DNA of 64,000 nucleotides, from assembly GCF_001425825.1 (NCBI RefSeq), contig NZ_LMDM01000001.1, positions 318,204-382,203 of the forward strand, given 5' to 3'. The notes under the pieces are model-generated. The model was not told the DNA's origin and did no database searches. It saw nothing but the letters and a program-made list of their open reading frames with translations. Made by a program: the position numbers and the translations under genes. The DNA comes from Rhizobacter sp. Root1238. GTDB lineage: Bacteria; Pseudomonadota; Gammaproteobacteria; Burkholderiales; Burkholderiaceae_C. Of the stretch, positions 8,574-16,984 are shown in pieces (position 1 is the first letter of the stretch; each line of letters opens with the position of its first letter).

Positions 8574-9202
8574 CAGGCACCCCGCGCACGGCCATCGCGC
8601 AGCACGGCGTTGTCGAGGCAGGCCTTCAGCGACAGCAGCGCGCGCCGCACCCACGACTTCACGGTGCCGAGCGGCTCGCGCATCCGGTCGGCCACCTCGG
8701 CATGGCTCAGGCCGTCGTAGAACGCGAGTGCCACGCTCTGCCGCTGCGGGGCGCTCAAGCCCTCCATGCACTGCGCGAGCGCACGCGCATCCGAGGCCCG
8801 GCTCAGCATCTCGAGCGGGGTCGGCGCGTCGTCGGCCACATCGTCGTACACGTCCTTGTCCTCGTCGTCGTTGAAGGGCGCGGGCTGCGTCTGCGGTTCG
8901 GTCTGCTTGCGGCGCAGGCTGTCGATCGCGCGGTTGCGGGCCACGCTGGTCAGCCAGGTCAGCGGCTGGCTCTGCGCCGCATCGAAGCTCTGCGCGGCAC
9001 GCCAGACGTTGACGTAGACCTCCTGCAGCACGTCTTCCGCCTGGGCCCGGTCCCTGTTGATACGCAGCACGACGGCGAACAGATGCGCGCTGGTTCGCTC
9101 GTACAGTACCGCGAAGGCCTGGCGGTCGCCGAGCCCGCTGCGGGCCAGCAGCTGCGACAGCTCCTTGCTGCGTTCACTCCATTCGGCGGGTGCTACGGCC
9201 AT
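8573..9202 (-). CDS. ECF-type RNA polymerase sigma factor
   Basis: A 209-residue ECF sigma factor. Region 2 contains DRAQAEDVLQEVYVNVWRAA and TWLTSVARNRAIDSLRR for -10 recognition. Region 4 contains LSAPQRQSVALAFYDGLSHAEVA and GTVKSWVRRALLSLK for -35 recognition. A strongly acidic linker (DDEDKDVYDD) separates them. It is co-transcribed with, and overlaps, its anti-sigma gene. The regulon and inducing signal cannot be told from sequence. The pair resembles the one at 51886-53198. Confidence 0.92.
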   Translation of the reverse strand: MAVAPAEWSERSKELSQLLARSGLGDRQAFAVLYERTSAHLFAVVLRINRDRAQAEDVLQEVYVNVWRAAQSFDAAQSQPLTWLTSVARNRAIDSLRRKQTEPQTQPAPFNDDEDKDVYDDVADDAPTPLEMLSRASDARALAQCMEGLSAPQRQSVALAFYDGLSHAEVADRMREPLGTVKSWVRRALLSLKACLDNAVLRDGRARGA

Positions 9203-9308
9203 GGTGCGGGGTCACGACAAGGCGTGACGAGGTTCACGTGGCGGCGATTCTATGCGGCGCCCCGGCGGCACTGCGCGCCGGTCCACCCCGTCCGTACAAT
9301 CTGTGCCC

Positions 9309-10193
9309 ATGCAGCCTGCCCGTGAATTCGTCCTCACCCTGTCGTGCCGTGACACCAAGGGCATCGTCTACACCGTTTCGGGCCTGCTGTACCAGGCCGG
9401 CTGCAACATCCTCGATTCCCAGCAGTTCGGCGACATCGGCGAGGCGTCGGCGACCGGCCTGTTCTTCATGCGCGTGCACTTCGAGGCACCGGCCCACCTG
9501 GCCGACGGCGCGACGCTCGACAAGCTGTTCACCAGCGTGCGCGAGCAGTACGGCATGGATGCGACCTTCCACGACCTGTCGCGGCGCCCGCGCCTGCTGC
9601 TGATGGTCAGCCAGCACGGCCACTGCCTGAACGACCTGCTGTACCGCTGGCATTCGCAGCAACTGAGCGTCGACATCGCGGCCATCGTGTCGAACCACCC
9701 CGACTTTGCCGGCCTCGCCGAGCGCTACGCGATCCCGTTCCACCACCTGCCGCTGCCGGCCGGCAGCAGCGCCGAGGCCAAGCGCGCTCAGGAGCAGCAG
9801 GTCGAAGCGCTGATCGAGCGCGAGCGCGTCGACCTGACGGTGCTCGCGCGCTACATGCAGATCCTGAGCGCCGACTTCTGCGGCTTCATGAAGGGCCGGG
9901 CGATCAACATCCACCACAGCTTCCTGCCGAGCTTCAAGGGCGCGAAGCCGTACTTCCAGGCGCACGACCGCGGCGTCAAGCTGATCGGCGCGACCGCGCA
10001 CTACGTGACCGCCGACCTCGACGAAGGGCCGATCATCGAGCAGGACGTGGCCCGCGTCGACCATTCGCTGAGCGCGCAGGACTTCACCGCGGTCGGCCGC
10101 GACGTCGAGTGCATGGTGCTCGCGCGCGCGGTGCGCTGGCACGTCGAGCACCGTGTGCTGCTGAACGGTCAGAAGACCGTCGTCTTCCGCTGA
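9309..10193 (+). CDS. purU: Formyltetrahydrofolate deformylase (PurU)
   Basis: A 294-residue enzyme hydrolysing 10-formyl-THF to THF and formate. An N-terminal ACT domain (FVLTLSCRDTKGIVYTVSGLLY) is followed by a formyltransferase fold with LARYMQILS, INIHHSFLPSFKGAKPY (the Asn-His catalytic pair) and YVTADLDEGPIIEQDV. Length matches PurU. ATG 9309 was chosen because the ACT domain begins six residues later. A TACAAT -10-like hexamer ends only 8 bases before this ATG, so the message might be leaderless or nearly so (inference, no clear -35). Confidence 0.95.
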   Translation: MQPAREFVLTLSCRDTKGIVYTVSGLLYQAGCNILDSQQFGDIGEASATGLFFMRVHFEAPAHLADGATLDKLFTSVREQYGMDATFHDLSRRPRLLLMVSQHGHCLNDLLYRWHSQQLSVDIAAIVSNHPDFAGLAERYAIPFHHLPLPAGSSAEAKRAQEQQVEALIERERVDLTVLARYMQILSADFCGFMKGRAINIHHSFLPSFKGAKPYFQAHDRGVKLIGATAHYVTADLDEGPIIEQDVARVDHSLSAQDFTAVGRDVECMVLARAVRWHVEHRVLLNGQKTVVFR

Positions 10194-10207
10194 GGAACCC
10201 TGTCGAC

Positions 10208-10657
10208 ATGGCCCGCCCCAAACCGCCCGCCGCCACGCTGCTGTCTTCGGCCGACGACACCGAACAGCAGTTCTACGAGGCGCTGCAGCGCGGCGACATC
10301 GAGAAGCTGATGGCGGCCTGGTCCGACGACGACGACATCACCTGCGTGCATCCGGGCGGGCCGCGGGTGGTCGGGCCGGCCGCGATCCGCGCGGCCTTCG
10401 AATCGATGTTCTCGAACGGCAGCATCGATGCGCACCCCGAGAAAGTGCGCCGGCTCGAGAGCGAGTCGATCGCGGTGCACAGCGTGCTCGAACGGGTGCA
10501 GGTGATGACCAACGAAGGCCCGCAGGCGGCCTGGGTCGTCGCGACCAACGTCTACGTGAAGACGGCACTCGGCTGGCGCATGGTCGCGCACCATGCGAGC
10601 CCGGGGTCGATCGGCGAGGTGCAGGAGGTCGGCGAGACGCCGGCGATGCTGCACTGA
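10208..10657 (+). CDS. SnoaL-like / NTF2-fold protein
   Basis: A 149-residue protein of the NTF2-like superfamily. The segment EQQFYEALQRGDIEKLMAAW starts the cone-shaped fold, and WSDDDDITCVHPGGPRVVG, then RMVAHHASP near the end, are typical of the SnoaL_3/DUF4440-like group. Such proteins can be small-molecule isomerases, hydrolases or ligand binders, and no specific substrate can be assigned. It lies 14 bp downstream of purU and just upstream of a YheT-like hydrolase, so the three may be one operon. Confidence 0.82.
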   Translation: MARPKPPAATLLSSADDTEQQFYEALQRGDIEKLMAAWSDDDDITCVHPGGPRVVGPAAIRAAFESMFSNGSIDAHPEKVRRLESESIAVHSVLERVQVMTNEGPQAAWVVATNVYVKTALGWRMVAHHASPGSIGEVQEVGETPAMLH

Positions 10658-10667
10658 GGTGACGCCG

Positions 10668-11681
10668 ATGGATTTTTCATCCCCGCGCTGGCTCGGCGGC
10701 CGCGGTGCCGTCGGCGGCAACCTGCAGACGATCTGGCCGGCGTTGTACTCGAAGCGCTACCACGGGCCGGCTCCGGTGTACCGCCGCGAACGCTGGAACA
10801 CGCCGGACGGCGATTTCATCGATGTCGATTTCCAGGTCGGCGCGGACGTGGCTGATGCGGCGGCCAATGCGCCGTTGCTGGTGCTGTTCCACGGGCTCGA
10901 AGGCTCGTCGGCAAGCCACTACGCACAGGCCTTTGCGCACTGGGCGCGCGAGCGCGGGTGGCGCTACGCGGTGCCGCATTTCCGCGGCTGCTCCGGCGAG
11001 ATCAACCTGGCGCCGCGCGCCTACCACTCCGGCGATTTCGAGGAGATCGGCTGGGTGCTGCAGGTGCTGCGGGCCCGGCACGCCGGGCCGATCGTCGCGG
11101 TCGGCGTGTCGCTGGGCGGCAACGCGCTGCTGCGCTGGGCCGAGGAGGCCGGCGAGACGGCGTCGGCCGTGGTGCGCGGGGTCTGCGCGATCTCGTCGCC
11201 GATCGACCTGGCGGCCGGCGGGCAGGCGATCGGGCGCGGCTTCAACCGGCATGTCTACACCCGCATGTTCCTGCGCACGATGATCCCGAAGGCGCTGCGC
11301 AAATGGGAGCAGCACCCGGGCCTGTTCGACCGCGAGCGCCTGCGCGCGGCCCGTGACCTGTATGCGTTCGACAACGTGTTCACCGCGCCGCTGCACGGCT
11401 TTCGCGACACCGACGACTACTGGCAGCGCGGGTCGGCGAAGCCGCACCTGCACCGCATCCGCGTGCCGGCGCTGGTGCTGAATGCGCGCAACGACCCGTT
11501 CGTGCCGGCACACAGCTTGCCCCGGCAGGCCGAGGTCGGCCCGTTCGTCACGCTGTGGCAGCCGCACCATGGCGGGCATGTCGGGTTTCCGGCCGGCGCG
11601 TGGCCGGGGCATGTGATGACGCTGCCGGAGCAGGTGATGGGCTGGCTGGCGCCGCACGTGGCCACCGCTGCGGCTGACTGA
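10668..11681 (+). CDS. Alpha/beta hydrolase of the YheT family
   Basis: A 337-residue hydrolase. The nucleophile elbow GVSLGGNALLRW places Ser148; NARNDPFVP supplies the acid and HHGGHVGFP the catalytic His. The N-terminal GGNLQTIWPALY and the LFHGLEGSS oxyanion-loop motif are hallmarks of the YheT/ABHD1-3 group (COG0429). The natural substrate is unknown; lipid esters are plausible from the family. ATG 10668 was chosen for its position after the preceding stop and because the family's N-terminal motif follows. Confidence 0.9.
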   Translation: MDFSSPRWLGGRGAVGGNLQTIWPALYSKRYHGPAPVYRRERWNTPDGDFIDVDFQVGADVADAAANAPLLVLFHGLEGSSASHYAQAFAHWARERGWRYAVPHFRGCSGEINLAPRAYHSGDFEEIGWVLQVLRARHAGPIVAVGVSLGGNALLRWAEEAGETASAVVRGVCAISSPIDLAAGGQAIGRGFNRHVYTRMFLRTMIPKALRKWEQHPGLFDRERLRAARDLYAFDNVFTAPLHGFRDTDDYWQRGSAKPHLHRIRVPALVLNARNDPFVPAHSLPRQAEVGPFVTLWQPHHGGHVGFPAGAWPGHVMTLPEQVMGWLAPHVATAAAD

Positions 11682-11701
11682 TCCAGCCGAAAGGAGCCGC
11701 G

Positions 11702-12235
11702 ATGGACGAGATGGTCAAGGCTGCATTGAAGAAGTGGCCCAACGTGCCGGCCTGCGTCGGCTGGCTCGCGCTCGATGCCCGCGGCGAGTGGTACATGCGC
11801 GATGACCGCGTGCAGGCGGCCGGCGCGTTCCCGCAGGTCAAGGGCAGCGTGATCCGCCACGACAAGCTGCGCGAGTTCATCGGCCGCAACTACGAGGGCG
11901 ATGCGCAAGGCCGCTGGTTCTTCCAGAACGGACCGCAGCAGGTGTTCGTCGAACTGGAGGCGGCGCCGTGGGTGTGGCGGCTGGCAGCGCGGGCCGACGC
12001 GGCGCCGCTGCTCGAATCGCACACCGGCCGCGCGGCGCGCATGGACACGGCCTGGCTCGATGAAGCGGGGCGCCTGTACCTCGGCACCGACCTCGGGCTG
12101 GGCATCGTGCACACGCTCGACATGGAAGCGGCTGCCGATGCCGTCGAGCGTGGCTGGTGGGTGCCGCAGGCGATCGACCAGGCGGCGCTGCTGCAGCGCT
12201 TCGGTGTCTGCCTGAGCCCGCAGGCCCTGAAATGA
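11702..12235 (+). CDS. Conserved Burkholderiales protein of unknown function (DUF2946-like label uncertain)
   Basis: A 177-residue soluble protein. Its first half contains WPNVPACVGWLALDARGEWYMRD and then GSVIRHDKLREFIGRNY; the middle has the Trp-rich QQVFVELEAAPWVWR. I recognise it as a conserved protein of Burkholderiales annotated as a DUF, but am unsure of the family number and know no function. An AAGGAG ribosome site lies upstream. The gene ends just before a strong hairpin shared with the convergent cytochrome gene. Confidence 0.75.
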   Translation: MDEMVKAALKKWPNVPACVGWLALDARGEWYMRDDRVQAAGAFPQVKGSVIRHDKLREFIGRNYEGDAQGRWFFQNGPQQVFVELEAAPWVWRLAARADAAPLLESHTGRAARMDTAWLDEAGRLYLGTDLGLGIVHTLDMEAAADAVERGWWVPQAIDQAALLQRFGVCLSPQALK

Positions 12236-12236
12236 C

Positions 12237-12259
12237 GAAGCCGGCGCGAGGCCGGCTTC
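12237..12259. terminator. Stem-loop between convergent genes
   Basis: A perfect 9-bp stem (GAAGCCGGC / GCCGGCTTC) with a 5-base loop starts 1 base after the stop at 12235 and ends 23 bp before the stop of the convergent cytochrome gene. There is no long U tract, but the strength and position suggest a bidirectional terminator. Confidence 0.65.
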
Positions 12260-12282
12260 GATGCGTGGGCCGGGCGCCCGGG

Positions 12283-12897
12283 TTACTTCGCGGCGGAGGC
12301 GGCGGACGACGCGGCGGGTGCTGCCGCAGAGGCTGCCGGCGCGGCTTCGGCCGTGGCGGCGGATGCGGCGCCGGAGGCCGGTGCGGCCGCGGGTTCGGCG
12401 AACTTGGCGCCGCCCTTGTTGGCCATGTAGACGACCGCGCGGCCGATCTCGACGTCGCTGAAATCGCCGCCGCCTTGCGGGCCCATCGCGCCCTTGCCCT
12501 TCAGTGCGTGCGTCAGCAGGACCTCGTAGCCCTGCGGGATGCGCGGGCCCCAGGCGGCGGTGTCGCCGAACTTCGGGGCACCGGCGACGCCGGCGGTGTG
12601 GCAGGCGGTGCACTGGGCGGCAAAGACCTGTTCGCCGCTCTTCAGCGAGGCCGGGTCGGACAGGTCCTTGACCTCGTAGCTGGCGATCGGCTGGATGCGC
12701 TTGGCCACCGCCTCGGCCTTCAGGCCGTCGCTGCCGGCGCCGGGCTGGTGGTCGGCCTCGACGAAGCTGACGAGCAGGATGATGGCAAGGATCGGGATCA
12801 CGAACGCGAAGAACACCGCGAGGATCAACTGCTTGGGCGTCTTGATCGGGCCCTCGTGCGGGGCGTCGTGTTCGGGGGTGCTGTGGGCATCGCTCAT
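12283..12897 (-). CDS. Cytochrome c5-family protein, membrane-anchored
   Basis: A 204-residue class I c-type cytochrome. An N-terminal anchor at about residues 25-48 (LAVFFAFVIPILAIILLVSF) precedes a haem domain with CTACH as the haem c site and MGPQGGGDFSDVEI carrying the axial Met. The C terminus is a long low-complexity Ala/Pro/Ser tail of about 45 residues. The protein would face the periplasm and shuttle electrons to a terminal oxidase. The start at 12897 (MSDAHST) was preferred over the longer frame, since the extra residues are not conserved-looking. The Ala-rich tail is common in Comamonadaceae. Confidence 0.9.
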   Translation of the reverse strand: MSDAHSTPEHDAPHEGPIKTPKQLILAVFFAFVIPILAIILLVSFVEADHQPGAGSDGLKAEAVAKRIQPIASYEVKDLSDPASLKSGEQVFAAQCTACHTAGVAGAPKFGDTAAWGPRIPQGYEVLLTHALKGKGAMGPQGGGDFSDVEIGRAVVYMANKGGAKFAEPAAAPASGAASAATAEAAPAASAAAPAASSAASAAK

Positions 12898-13024
12898 GGA
12901 GTTCCTCGAGGCGTATCCGTTGGCTGCCGGTGCTGGCAAAACCGCGGGATTATAGAGGTCGCCTTCTGGTGCGCCACAGGGCTCACCCGAGGCAGTCGGC
13001 GACCACTGTAGAATCGCGCACTTC

Positions 13025-13100
13025 GCGCCCGTAGCTCAATGGATAGAGTACTGCCCTCCGAAGGCAGGGGTTGCTGGTTCGATCCCAGCCGGGCGCACCA
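13025..13100 (+). tRNA. tRNA-Arg (anticodon CCG)
   Basis: A complete 76-nt cloverleaf including the encoded CCA. The acceptor stem is GCGCCCG/CGGGCGC, the D arm contains AGCTCAATGGATAGAGT, the anticodon stem is CTGCC/GGCAG around loop CTCCGAA, giving anticodon CCG for Arg CGG codons, and the T arm is GCTGG-TTCGATC-CCAGC. Its last 45 bases are perfectly repeated at 25303-25347, so it is the attachment site of an integrated element. Confidence 0.97.
13056..13100 (+). repeat. attL-type direct repeat inside tRNA-Arg
   Basis: A 45-bp segment from the anticodon loop to the CCA end of tRNA-Arg, repeated perfectly in the same orientation at 25303-25347. Identity stops sharply at both ends. Integration at this point leaves the tRNA intact. 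It marks the left edge of the element whose integrase lies at the right edge. Confidence 0.93.
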
Positions 13101-13262
13101 TTCACACGAGGCTTGGCCAGCGAGTACGCGCCAACCGCTCTTCGTGGGTGCTACCTCTGCGCTACCCGAGCGATCAATTTCGATGCACGACAGACCTCGA
13201 GTCGACGATGCGCTGTGCAGGTGACTCTGTGCTTCGTCTGAAGGATCTGTTGCTCCCATAGC

Positions 13263-15606
13263 GCCTGCGCGCGCCGCGACGTACTCGAGCTGCCGGCGCT
13301 GCGCGCCGCGCTCGGTGCGCTGCACTGCGCCGGCGTCGCGCTCGACTGGACGCGCGTGCTGCCGCGCGGCCGCACGCTGACGCTACCGACCTACCCTTGG
13401 CAGCGCGAGCGCCACTGGCTCGCCGCGGCCGACATCGCACCGGCCGGCGTGCAGGGCCTGCGCTTCGAGCGCGCGCTGCACCTGCAGCCCGATGCGCGAG
13501 CGCGCTGCAGCTGCAGGCGGTGGCCGGCGCCGACGGCGCCTGGACGCTGCATGCGCAGGCCCGGATCGCCGCGCTCGCGCCACCCTCGCACGACACCGCC
13601 GCGCCGGCGCGGCTGCGCACGCAGCCCGCGGTCCGCAGCGCGGATCTCTACGCGCGGCTCGACGCGACCGGCGCGAAGTTCGGAGCCGCGCTGCACGGCA
13701 TCGCGCAGGCCTGGTTCGCGCCCGCCGAAGCGCTGGCCCAGCTCGCGCCGACAGCCGACGAGCGCTTCGGCATTGCGCCGGCCGCGCTCGACGCCTGCTT
13801 CCAGTTGATGGTGACGCTGGCCCCGCCCGGCGCGCTGTGGTTGCCGACGCAACTCGACGGTCTGGTGCTCGAACGCCTGGGTGCGGGGGCGCGTGCCGAC
13901 GCCGCCGATGCGTTCTACACGCTGCCGAGCTGGTGCCGACACCGAAGCCGCAGGCCCGCGAATGGGCCGTGATCGGCGATCGCGGCGGCCTCGGGCAGCT
14001 GCTGCAGCAGCGCGGCGAGACGGTGCACCGGCCGGCCGATGCGGCGCTGACCGGCCTCGCGCCGTCGGCCCGCCTCGATGTCGTCGACCTGCGGCAGCTT
14101 GACCTGCAGGCGGTCGGCGACGTGCCCACGCTGCACGCCATCGTGCAGGACGCGCAGGCCGTGATCCGCCTGCGGGCCGGCCTCGACGTGCGGCTGTGGC
14201 TCGTGACGGCCGGCTCGCTGGTGCAATCGCCGCTGACGGGCCTGGCCGCGACGCTGGCCGCCGAGCACGGTGACCGCTTCGGCGGCCTGGTCGAACTCGA
14301 CGGCGCGCTGGCCGCGGTGATCGATGCGGTGCTGGCCGATGCCGGTTCGTGCGCGCTACGTGGTGGCCGCTGGACGCGCCCGGTGCTGCGTCGTATCGCG
14401 CCGCAGCCGATGCTCGCGCCGCTATGGCGCGCCGATGCGAGCTGCCTGCTGACCGGCGGGCTCGGCGATGTCGGCCGCCACGTCGCCGGCTGGCTGGTCG
14501 CGCAGGGCGTGCGCCACCTGGTCGTGCAGGGACGCACGCCGCTGCCGCGTGACCAATGGGCCACGGCACTGACACCGGTGGTGCAGGCGGTGCGCGCACT
14601 GGAGGCGCAGGGCGCCCACGTCGCATACGCGGCGGTCGACGTTGCCGACGAGGCCGCGCTGGCCGCCTTCCTGGCGCGCCACCACGCTGCGGGCCGCCCG
14701 CCGATCCGCAGCGTGATCCACGCGGCCGGCATCACCGACGACACGCTGCTGCACGAGCTGGGTGCCGCGTCGCCCGCCGCGGTGCTGGCGCCGAAGCTGC
14801 AGGGCGCGTGGAACCTGCACCGCGCGCTGCCCGAGCTCGATCGCCTGGTCTTCTTCTCGTCGATGGCGGCCGTGATGCCGCAGGCCGGCCAGGCGAGCTA
14901 TGCCGCGACCAACGCCTTCCTCGATGCGCTGGCTGCACAGCGCCGCGCGCAGGGCCGGCACGCCCAGAGCATCGGCTGGGGCGTGTGGGCGCGGACCGGC
15001 GTGATGCGCGCCGACGCCGGCCGGCGCCAGCTCGACGAGCTGCAGCGCCAGGGCATCGGCTCCGCACCGGCGCTGGCACTCGCGCTGCTCGGCGAGGCGC
15101 TGCGCGAGGACGCGGCGCACCTGCTGATGGTGCCGTTCGACTGGCGCGCTATGCGGCGCAGCGTCAGCGCGCGCGAACTGCCGCTGCTGCGCGGGTGCCT
15201 GGCCGAGGCCGCCGACCAGGCGCCCGCCGCGGCGCCGGCGGCCGACAGCGCCGACCCGGCCGAGCGCCGCCGCGCGCTCGACCGCGCGGTGCGCGACATC
15301 GTCGGCCGCGTGCTGAAGCTGACGCGGTCGAAGATCGATGCCCGCAAGCCGCTCGGCACGATGGGGCTGACCTCCCTGATGGCGCTGGAGTTGCGCAACC
15401 GGCTGGAGCCGCTGCACGGCAAGCCGCTGTCGGCGACGCTCACGTGGAACTACCCGACGGTGGAGGTGCTGGTCGCGTTCCTGGCGGGCGAGCAGGAGCC
15501 GATGGCCGCGGCGCCCGCCGCACTCGCAGCGGCGGCGCCGGTACTGGCTGCCGTCGCCGAACTCTCAGGCGGAGACGCGGCGCGCCTGCTGCGCAAGAGG
15601 CGCTGA
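13263..15606 (+). pseudogene. Type I polyketide synthase remnant (AT end - DH - KR - ACP), frameshifted
   Basis: Homology passes through three frames in order. About 13263-13490 is the AT-to-next-domain linker ending LPTYPWQRERHWL. About 13500-13930 is the C-terminal half of a dehydratase fold with ALDACFQLM. From about 13940 to the stop at 15606 is a ketoreductase (LLTGGLGDVG for [18 protein letters not shown] with the catalytic Tyr) and an ACP whose attachment serine lies in [12 protein letters not shown]. The frame steps 3 to 2 to 1, each consistent with the net loss of one base. The DH N-terminal half with the catalytic His is missing. No start or upstream KS/AT core exists, so it cannot make a working synthase. 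Confidence 0.82.
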
Positions 15607-15608
15607 CG

Positions 15609-15815
15609 ATAAGCGACAAGCCCGCCCTGCCGCTGAACCAGCTCTCCGCCGTCAAGCTTGCGTCGATGGCGCAGCAGATGCGCGGCCAGAGCGAGGCGTT
15701 GATCCGCGCCGACACGATCGCGGTTGTCGGCATGGGCTGCCACTTCCCAGGCGGCGCCGACAGCCCCGAGCAGTGCTGGCAGGTGCTCGTCGACGGCGTC
15801 GATGCGATGCGGGAA
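15609..15815 (+). pseudogene. Truncated start of a following PKS subunit (KS N-terminus)
   Basis: Directly after the ACP stop, the frame [17 protein letters not shown] then [21 protein letters not shown] is the N-terminal docking region and first strands of a modular ketosynthase. Homology ends at about 15815 (VDAMRE), roughly 30 residues into the KS, where phage-derived sequence begins. The codon where the start is expected (15609) is ATA, followed by AGC GAC AAG; an ATG-to-ATA change would explain this. It is a non-functional remnant. Confidence 0.75.
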
Positions 15816-15835
15816 GGGGGCGGTGGTCGCAAGCA

Positions 15836-16984
15836 TCAGGGGTTCTCACTGGTGTTGTTGCGGGCCTGCAAAGTCGCGAGGACCCAGCGCTCCCCGTTGC
15901 TCATCTCGCGCGGGCTGCCGAGCGCGCGCACGTAGCGGATGAAGGGCTTCGAGTTCGCGAGCAGCCGGGCCTTCATCGCCGGATTGCCACCGGCCTTCGT
16001 GGCCTGGATGAACTCGGGCGACGACAGCAGCGCGTCGGCGGCCTTCATGGCGTTCGGCTTCGCGCCCTTGGCGAGCGCGCTGGCCACCGCCGCGCCGAGC
16101 CCCGGGCCGCCGACAGCGCCGGCGACGGTACCGGCGGCCGCGCTGGCTGCATGCCGCTTCGCGCCCTCGTAGATCTTCCCGGCCAGGGTGTCTGCGTCCT
16201 TGAACTGCTCCTGCACGGCCTGGATGCGGCCGGTCGTGATGCGCTCGCGCGTCGAGGCGCTGATGGCCCTCGAGACGCGGTACAGGTCGCTCAGCTGCTT
16301 GCGCGCCGGGCCGGGCAGGTTCGACATCAACGCGGCATGCGCCTGGCGGTTGCGCAGGATCCCCTCGTACCACTTCGCGTAGGTGTTGAAGTTGATCGGG
16401 CCACGCGTGCCGGCGGTGCGGAATGCCGACGCCAGGCCAGACGCGACGACCTGCGGGCGCATGTCGGGCGGCAGCGCCGACAGCAGCTTCACGAGCTTCG
16501 AGGCATCACCCTGCGGCAGTGCGCGCACGGCGCCGGAGAGGTCTCCGACGAAGCTCGAATCGAGCGTCTTGCCGAACAGGCCGACCATGTCGTCTTCGAT
16601 GCCCTTGCGCACCGAGACGGCGGCGTTCGCGGCCTTGAAGAGGTCACCGGCGCCCTGCGCCTCGGCCACAGCCATCTGATCCGTCGACAGGGTCGAGTAC
16701 AGCCGCTTCAGCAGCCCGGACTCCGAATCGGCGAACGGGCCGGATGCCTTGCGCATCGCCTGGCCGATCTGCTTGCGGGTCTGGTCGAGCAGCGCGTAGG
16801 TGACCGGGCCGTCCTCGCCGTTGAGCGTGGCCAGCAGCTTCTTCTCGGTCGGCAGCAGCCGCGCGTCGCCGCGCGTGACGACCGCCGTCAGCAGCCCCTT
16901 CGGCAGCTCGAGCTTCGCCTCCACGCGGCCAGCGAGATCGGACCAGAACGGGTCCTTGTAGCTGTTCGGTGCTTCGGCGGCCAT
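15836..16984 (-). CDS. Phage virion/ejection-type protein (P22 gp16-like position)
   Basis: A 382-residue protein. The N terminus ([10 protein letters not shown], then [15 protein letters not shown]) resembles the start of podovirus ejection proteins carrying a lytic transglycosylase domain, but the sequence then passes directly to a helical region with no obvious transglycosylase core, so an internal deletion is possible (inference from memory of the family). A Gly/Ala-rich hydrophobic stretch at about residues 273-307 could insert in membranes. It is the last gene of the phage block; its stop lies about 20 bp from the PKS junction. The start at 16984 overlaps the stop of the next upstream gene. 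Confidence 0.65.
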   Translation of the reverse strand: MAAEAPNSYKDPFWSDLAGRVEAKLELPKGLLTAVVTRGDARLLPTEKKLLATLNGEDGPVTYALLDQTRKQIGQAMRKASGPFADSESGLLKRLYSTLSTDQMAVAEAQGAGDLFKAANAAVSVRKGIEDDMVGLFGKTLDSSFVGDLSGAVRALPQGDASKLVKLLSALPPDMRPQVVASGLASAFRTAGTRGPINFNTYAKWYEGILRNRQAHAALMSNLPGPARKQLSDLYRVSRAISASTRERITTGRIQAVQEQFKDADTLAGKIYEGAKRHAASAAAGTVAGAVGGPGLGAAVASALAKGAKPNAMKAADALLSSPEFIQATKAGGNPAMKARLLANSKPFIRYVRALGSPREMSNGERWVLATLQARNNTSENP

